A DNA stretch of 64,000 nucleotides from Dolomedes plantarius. Lineage: Eukaryota > Arthropoda > Arachnida > Araneae > Dolomedidae. The stretch lies in NCBI GenBank assembly GCA_907164885.2, contig OU015495.1, positions 209,492,730-209,556,729 of the forward strand, in the 5' to 3' direction. Under the pieces are notes generated by a model, which ran no database searches, had not been told where the DNA came from, and was given only the letters and a program-made list of their open reading frames with translations. Made by a program: the position numbers and the translations under genes. Shown piece by piece: positions 58,050 through 64,000 of the stretch (positions are counted from its first letter, which is position 1; every line of letters begins with the position of its first letter).

Positions 58050-58460
58050 TAAACCAATTTTGTCTCTAAAACGGTCGGTTGGAAGAGGGTCTCTAGAGCA
58101 TTTTTTTAATGACAAACAGTCCTTGCTCAACAAAAGTTTAAGAACCACAGCTATAAAAGGAAACCAATCGAAGCATTCTTTTCGTAAATAATATTTCTTT
58201 TTCACTCGTAAGACTGATTTTTTGCTTCTTTCATCACCGGTGGTCCGCGAAGTTAGCAGTGATAAAAATTGGTTACATCGTTGGAAAACAACCGCGAATT
58301 TAACAATTTTATAAAATTGGGAGCACATTCTTTTTGTCCCGAATTGTTTCTTTCATTTCTGAAATTCCTGTATTTATTTTATTTCTCGACGTTTCGAGGT
58401 CGAAAAAAATCCCTGTTCTGCTTAAAAATCCCTGATATAATTTCCACATCTCGTTGAAAT
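58050..58460 (+). mobile_element. Two truncated hAT-type MITE fragments
   Basis: 58050-58151 matches the 3' end of the element at 58546 (ends GTTTAAGAACCACAG). 58236-58460 matches its 5' half (CCGGTGGTCCGCGAAG onward through AAAATCCCTG). The order 3' end then 5' half means two separate broken copies. Confidence 0.7.
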
Positions 58461-58545
58461 TTCTTTCGTTCTTCATTCAGCTGTGCCGAAATGAAATGGG
58501 CATGTGTCTAATCCCATCTCCCTTGTAAAGATGTAGGGTGTATTC

Positions 58546-59088
58546 CATTGGTTCTTATCCGGGGGTCCATGGACCACAGATGGTGGGGGACAACCCAAGA
58601 ACTAGTCCGCGAAGTCATCAGCTCTAAAAAAGTAGTTTAATCGTTTCAAAACGACCGTGAAATTAATAATTATATAAAATTAGGAACAATATTTTTTTCG
58701 TCCAATTTTAAAAAATCCTGTATTATCTTTGTGTCACGACGTTTGCAATAGGAAATAGTCCCTGTTCTACTTAAAAATTCCTTCATATGTTTCCTGTAAC
58801 TTCGAATCACAGCGTCATAGCCCTTAGCTAGTAAAGCTTATTTGTTCTCCTTCATTTTTATGTTTTCAAAGGCTTTAATGCTTGTTGTTAAATTTACTTT
58901 AACGTTCAATTTGTTATTGTTCTGAAGTCTATATGTCGGTTTTTATCATAGCTGTTTATCACAGATAGTCAGTTTATAAAGAAAATGAAACCCAATTACG
59001 TGTCTTAAAGGGTTGATCGGGAGAGGGTATCCGACGAATATTTTATTTGAGAAGTAGTAGCTTATCAAAAAACAGTTTAGAACCACTG
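58546..59088 (+). mobile_element. hAT-type MITE, copy 1
   Basis: Left end CATTGGTTCTTATCCGGGGG, right end AGTTTAGAACCACTG; the complement of the right end starts CAGTGGTTCTAAAC. These are typical hAT termini. The 8-base flanks GTGTATTC and TTCTATTT are only partly alike. No transposase. Confidence 0.7.
59042..59047 (-). promoter_or_regulatory. Possible polyadenylation signal for the TEX11/SPO22-like gene
   Basis: AATAAA on the minus strand about 110 bases after the stop codon at 59158, and inside the hAT MITE. The role is inferred from position only. Confidence 0.25.
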
Positions 59089-59157
59089 TTCTATTTGAAC
59101 CAACACTATAACGATGACCCATGACTGGGATGAAATCGTGTGGTTCTGTGAGCGAGG

Positions 59158-59349
59158 CTACTCCTTTTCGACTTCAGAGAAATACGCAGAGTACATGTCG
59201 CTCAATTTCTTTTCGTGCAGCGACTTCAAGGTGTCCAAGTTCTGCAAAAAAGACATTGCGAGCGAGCACCACTTGCGAGCCCTCTTAGGGTCATCCAGCG
59301 TCAGCTTCCGGACCCCCCAGTTCCAGCACTTGGTCATGACCCACAGAAT
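59158..59349 (-). CDS. Terminal exon, TEX11/SPO22/ZIP4-like meiotic protein
   Basis: Minus strand. A pyrimidine-rich acceptor (CCTTTTCCAG) at 59350 precedes 63 codons in phase 0, ending in TAG. The peptide includes ILWVMTKCWNWGV, ARKWCSLAMSFL and LHEKKLSDMYSAYF. From memory this matches the C-terminus of TEX11/SPO22 family proteins (W...AWN.G, AEKWC.LA..FL, S.YE.....LYS), TPR-repeat scaffolds of the meiotic crossover machinery. Base composition is much more GC-rich than the surroundings, as expected of a conserved exon. It continues in phase with the exon at 61424-61543. Flanked by hAT MITEs on both sides. Confidence 0.72.
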   Translation of the reverse strand: MLWVMTKCWNWGVRKLTLDDPKRARKWCSLAMSFLQNLDTLKSLHEKKLSDMYSAYFSEVEKE

Positions 59350-59580
59350 CTGGAAAAGGAAACGAAACATTTTGATCGGTTCAGTATCGTTGGTTTTCTT
59401 TTTTTCAAAGAAATAATGAGCCTTGCTCATTACAATACACGTTTCTGTGGAAACGGGGATGAACACGTAATATGATGACACGTGCGGTGATTAACACGTA
59501 AGGTCTTTAATGTTTGCTGTTAAGTTTACTTTTACTTTCAATGGCAAGTGGTAGCTTGTCATTGATGCAAGCTTCTTACT

Positions 59581-59964
59581 CGGTGGTTCGTAACCGGTGG
59601 TCCGCAAGAACCAAGAAGTGTTGTTTTTGTTCCTAATTTACTGTTCAGATTCTAAACATTCTTGTATTTCTTCCATTTCTTGATGTTCCGAATACAAAAA
59701 AATCCCTCTTCTGCTTAAAAATCCCTCATATATTTTCTGTGACGAGGAATGATGTAATTTTTACAACTAATTAAAAACATATGCTGTTAAGTTTATTTGT
59801 AACATTTAATACAGTTAATTATCACAAATAATTTCTTTATTCAGGAAATTAAAACGAAATTAAAACTATTTTTCCCTCTAAATGGGTTGGATGGTAGTGG
59901 TCCCCGACAATCCCCCCCCCCCCCTGACAAGTGTCAATGATCCACAAAAGGTTTAGAACCACTC
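59581..59964 (+). mobile_element. hAT-type MITE, copy 2
   Basis: Left end CGGTGGTTCGTAACCGGTGG, right end GGTTTAGAACCACTC. The flanking octamers TTCTTACT and TTGTAACT agree at 6 of 8 positions, consistent with a decayed 8-base duplication. It lies in the intron between the two TEX11/SPO22-like exons. Confidence 0.75.
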
Positions 59965-60050
59965 TTGTAACTCGATTTAAGTTCTCCATGATTCTAAAGT
60001 AGTTTATCCAAGTATTTCTTCAATGTTTATATTTAAACCCTCGAACCGAG

Positions 60051-60360
60051 GTTGTCCGAGTGGTATCGCGTTGGTATTCAGAGTGGAGAGTGATCAGTCC
60101 GAATCAAGACAAGCATCAGTAAATATCTTCATGTCTAAGCTGAATAGGTGCAAGTTCATTCTGCAGCCCGAAAAATCGTTCTGCGAGTTCAGTGTGTGGT
60201 AGAAGGTACTTAGCCCTGTAGAGGTCAAAAGGGAGGGGTTACCAGGGAATGAGACAAGACAATGTTGTTGGTTCACTTTAAGCCACCAATGATTCTCGCG
60301 AATAAAGGCCGAATGTCTTCACCGACAAGTACCCCACATTGGCAAACAACAACAACAAGA
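60051..60360 (+). mobile_element. tRNA-derived SINE, copy 2
   Basis: A-box-like TTGTCCGAGTGG at 60052-60063 and a B-box-like segment at about 60092-60105 (GATCAGTCCGAATC), body shared with the minus-strand copy at 9646-9975, and an (AAC)n tail at 60345-60358. Intronic relative to the TEX11/SPO22-like gene. Confidence 0.72.
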
Positions 60361-61423
60361 TTTTGCCTCAAGCTGAAAAAGAAGAGAATTGATTTTTTCG
60401 TTCAAATGTATCCGTTGTATGGAGATGATAGCAACTGTTATCAAGAGAGAATGCTGAGGACATGCAAAAACACGCACTTCTAATTTGCAGTCAGTTATTT
60501 CAATACGTTACAAAACTCGTCTGACATGCATGTTAGATATAAAAAAATCTCTCTCATGATGTATAGAAAGTTATACTTAACTGTTTTCAATTTTAGGAGT
60601 GATTACTTTACAGCGACAATTTCTTCTTAATAAGCAAAGGGCAAAATCAATCTTTTTTCACTTAGCTTTCAAAGTAATGAATTCTACATTAATATTACAT
60701 TCATGACTTAAACTTTGTCATAAGTGTATCGCATTTTAAGGGTATCAAAGTTTTGGAATTAGCAATATCTCCCCGCATTATGATAAAAAATAATGAGGAT
60801 TGCAGCTTTTATTAATGGAATTTAGCTTCGAGATACATCCTTCACAAAAATTATCATTTTTTCCTATAACTTTTAACTATACAGTTACCTTTCTCGCATA
60901 ATGTTCACAGACTTAGAATATTTTTTTAAAAAAATTCTAAAAAAATTTATTTTTAAATCTTATAAATAGGACTCTAACGACGATTTTTTTATAGAACATA
61001 ATAAGCCCTGTACTTTGCATTCATTTTGCCATTTTTATAAATAAATAACATTCTGTACGCGCAATCAACATTTCTTTAGATCCCCAATATATTAAAGAGA
61101 AATATACTTGGAATTAAAGAAGTGTTGTGTTTCCTGAAAGTCACAATGTTCTGAGGTGGATAATTTTTCCTTCCGGGATATGTTCCAATTGTCGAAATTA
61201 TTATTTCAAGCGGTCCCGAGGACCTACAATTTAAATGTCCTATATCCTTATCCTGTTAAAATATACATTAAATTTGGGAACAAAATGTACACAAATTATT
61301 ACGCAGTGAAGTAATTTTTCTATGTAATTAAATGGTCGCAACAAAAGTTTCGAATACGATGAACTGCGACAGCATGGGTCTTTTCGAAGCAAGAACAGGT
61401 ACACATTCAAGTCAATAAAATAC
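60361..61423. other. Intron sequence, nothing further recognised
   Basis: Lies between the two supported minus-strand exons; AT-rich, no other coding segment seen. Confidence 0.5.
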
Positions 61424-61543
61424 CTCAAGTTGTGGGTAGTTTTCGAAAGCTTTGTTCTCGATGAGATTCAAAAGGTTGTTACACAGCTGTAGATTTTCTT
61501 CTTCCACCGACGGGGTCAAATATTCTTGTATGTGAAACAATAC
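61424..61543 (-). CDS. Penultimate exon, TEX11/SPO22/ZIP4-like meiotic protein
   Basis: Minus strand. Acceptor TTCTTACAG at 61544 and donor GAG|GTATTT at 61423 bound exactly 40 codons in phase 0. The peptide contains VLFHIQEYLTPSVEEEN, LQLCNNLLNLIENK and NYPQLE; its end joins in frame to ILWVMTK of the next exon, giving the expected YP..E(I)(L/V)W junction of TEX11/SPO22 proteins. The segment is helical and TPR-like. The rest of the gene (several hundred residues in the family) must lie further upstream, mostly outside the window. Confidence 0.7.
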
Positions 61544-63638
61544 CTGTAAGAAAGGCATATCAAAAATTTGTTTTAGTATTAAAGGAATAACAAAACACTC
61601 TATTTTTTATGTTTGTAAAGTTTAGGATTTACGCCTGTGTGTGCGAGAAAATGTCAGCGATACTCAGAAAATTCAATTCAATTGAAAATTGAGTGGATGT
61701 CATTTTCAAAAATGGCTCCTATTCAGGCAGTTTAACTCGAAAAAAATACTAGATTATTAGATCTAATAAATAAGCCACAATTGGTATTTTTGTACTTTAG
61801 TTTTATTGAAGTGGCAACGTTACATAGTTTTTTTTTTCTTGATTCTTTTGAACATCTATAATTTTAAGAACTAGTTGTTATTCAGACGTAGTATGTCTGT
61901 AAAGTTGTAAATAATTCTACAAAATGAATTCCTATTTCCGTATTTGAACCAAACTGACTACTAACTTTCTACCACTTATTGTTTACCACCCTAATCCTTT
62001 TGAATACTGGTAGCATATGTTGTGTACATCTATTTGTGCACTCGAATCCAACACAAATAAACAGATTTCAATGCCTTTCGTACATACGAATATTTCGTAT
62101 GTACTCCACAGCGTGGCTGTCAACCGGCAGTGAATTCCTAGGGATGCTATACATCTCATTTCTTTTTCATATTCGTAACATCACTATGCAGTATCATGGA
62201 TTGATCCTGCAGCAATCTATTTATACGATTATAAATTACACAATGCCATTCAAAAGAACATATTCAGTAGTTAATACATCGTGTCATGAGGCGTAAATTA
62301 TTATATATTTTAAAATAGGACGGACCGAATAATTCAAAATATGAAATGAAAAGATTTGGATCGAAAATTTGTTATTTTGCTCTTTCCAACAGAACAGCAC
62401 GAATATGAACAGTCTAAAACAAAATAACGAACATTGTTATGAAAAATCGTCTTTCACTTTTTTATTGTCCAGGAGGAAAATACCGAGCTAATATCAGAAA
62501 AAAAGATGCTTGCTTCCACTATAGTTTTAAAAGATATCTAGTTTACACAGAAAATCTATATTAAATGAATGCCGCCATGTTTTTAAATAAAATAACTCTG
62601 AATAAATTGTAAATAACAGATATCGTACTGTCCTTAAAAGACTTTAAGAACTTATTTAGAGTTCCTTTTAAGGGTTCCTATGCATTATTTTTTTAAAAGT
62701 ACTAATTTTTGCTTAAATTTTTCGTGTCATTTTTTGTTCTTAAAAGCTGCGTTTACATGGACAACAATAATACCCGGGATTTACCCGCTAATAGGGAAAA
62801 CCTTCGAAGCCCGTTTACATGGGACCACATTTTCACCCTGCTTTTACCCGTCTTACCGGAAGTCACATGATTCGGCGGAAATGATCCTCATACACCATCA
62901 TTCCTTGTAAATCACGTTATGGGTTCGATCCCAGCCAGTGTCATACTTTTCCAAATTCACTGTATTGCTATTTTTAGCTTTCCAACTTCGAACTCCGCAT
63001 TTATCTCGTTACGAAATGCATGGTCCTGGGGAAGGCCTTTTTTTTTTCCAATTGCTGTTCTTTTGACCTCGTATTCTTAAATTTTAAAAATAACAACAAA
63101 AAAAATCATAAAACTTTAAAAATCCAAAAAGATTGAAAAACTTACAAAAATATTTTTTGTATTCTTATGATATCTGCTTTTCTGAGCCTCTTAATATTAT
63201 TACTTTTTTGTTTTCCGTGGATCATTAGTCTTATCTAATTTTTCTTCTATATTTTCTTAACTTGTAACTCTATATTTTTTCTGTTAACATTAACTTTTTT
63301 GTTTTAATTTAACTCTACTATTAATTTTTTTTTCTTTTACACGCGTTATTCTTACCTTAATATTTTAATTCATTACTTAAAATTTTAATTACTGAGCACT
63401 CCCACCTTGATTACATATATCTTGCTTACAGGAGATAAAGTCGACACGACCAATGCACTCCTCTTCTAAAACACAATTACGTCTGCGTCTATTTGTGCAG
63501 CACATGTCAGTCGCTGTTGATAATTATAGAACGTTTACGATTGTTTTCTGTTGTTTTTAAAAATAAATTTAGAAAATAGATAGGAAAAAAAGAATATAAG
63601 AACTAGAAGATTGATGCGGATATTAGATATAATCGTAC
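61544..63638. other. No supported gene; probable intron of the TEX11/SPO22-like gene
   Basis: A perfect 11-base inverted repeat with a 3-base loop lies at 62080-62104 (GTACATACGAA). A GC-richer segment at 62745-62940 repeats GTTTACATGG and resembles a MITE piece, but its ends were not found. Confidence 0.4.
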
Positions 63639-63750
63639 GATCTATGGCTTCATCGCTAAATTTAGTTTTTCCACAACAAAGAATGTGGGCAAAATTACGA
63701 AGCTCTGTTTGGTGGGAAGAAATTGTTTTAAATTCCTGAAGTAATAAAGA
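63639..63750 (-). CDS. Candidate further exon of the TEX11/SPO22-like gene
   Basis: Acceptor TTTCTTTCCAG at 63751, open frame SLLLQEFKTISSHQTEL... to SDEAID, and donor-like GATC|GTACGA at 63638. The LLxxEF pattern fits a TPR helix of the family loosely. The donor is weak and it ends in phase 1, so at least one more exon would have to lie between it and 61543, and I did not find one. Confidence 0.27.
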
Positions 63751-64000
63751 CTGGAAAGAAAATTTTCCAATCGATAGGTGCATTTTTTTAAATTATAAGA
63801 TTAATTGTAAGATACTTATTGTTTTAATAAATCCTTTTATAAAATCAAAATTACATTTTGATTTCAATTTTGTTTCAGTAATTTTTAGTCATGTATAAAT
63901 AAAAAAATCATAAATAGATATAAATAAATTTTTATCTGTGAATTCTAAAATAATTCATTTGTAAATAAATTTTAATGTTACGTTTAATTATTGATAATAC

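Noticed and set aside
62900..62950. A B-box-like GGGTTCGATCCC suggesting a tRNA gene or SINE
   Set aside because: No A box at the right distance and no cloverleaf could be drawn.

Overview
The window reads as a repeat-dominated stretch of an AT-rich animal genome, most likely an arthropod and plausibly a spider or other arachnid. I infer this from the style of the mobile elements: Naiad-type Penelope elements, a Tcb1-like Tc1 element, Jockey-like LINE remnants, short Helitrons ending in CTAG, and a BEL/Pao element. There are no bacterial features. Long (TA)n tracts account for most of the long open frames and are not genes.

Layout. 1-3.1 kb: AT-rich sequence, a 400-bp TA tract and a pogo/Tigger-type MITE set between two TA tracts. 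3.6-6.3 kb: a Penelope-like retroelement on the minus strand whose GIY-YIG endonuclease precedes the reverse transcriptase (the permuted, Naiad-type order). 8.6-10 kb: a Helitron and a tRNA-derived SINE. 10.36-about 20 kb: an old pogo/Tigger element on the minus strand that has been a landing pad. It holds a 366-bp tandem array made from its own transposase C-terminus, a TTAA-flanked MITE, a Helitron-like insert, a fragment of another transposase, and a 3.45-kb TTAA-flanked Kolobok-like transposon whose transposase is broken by only one stop codon. 20-40 kb: mostly unassigned AT-rich DNA with microsatellites, a possible solo LTR, two Helitron copies, a second copy of the Helitron-like repeat, a 1.07-kb TA array, a near-palindromic foldback MITE and two more TTAA MITEs.

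40-49 kb: a LINE copy with its middle deleted, a mariner foldback, a Tc1 transposon with one frameshift, a 640-bp TA array, a Tc1 relic on the minus strand and a LINE reverse transcriptase/RNase H relic with a local duplication. 50-56.2 kb: a degenerate BEL/Pao retrotransposon with a 5'-truncated 5' LTR, a 3' LTR and an inverted LTR piece joined to it. 56.4-60.4 kb: a Helitron, a cluster of hAT-type MITEs and a SINE.

The only cellular gene I can support lies at the right: two terminal coding exons on the minus strand (61543-61424 and 59349-59158) that resemble the C-terminus of the meiotic protein TEX11/SPO22/ZIP4. They have good splice sites and matching phase. A third upstream exon near 63.7 kb is possible. 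No rRNA gene, convincing tRNA gene or CRISPR array was seen.
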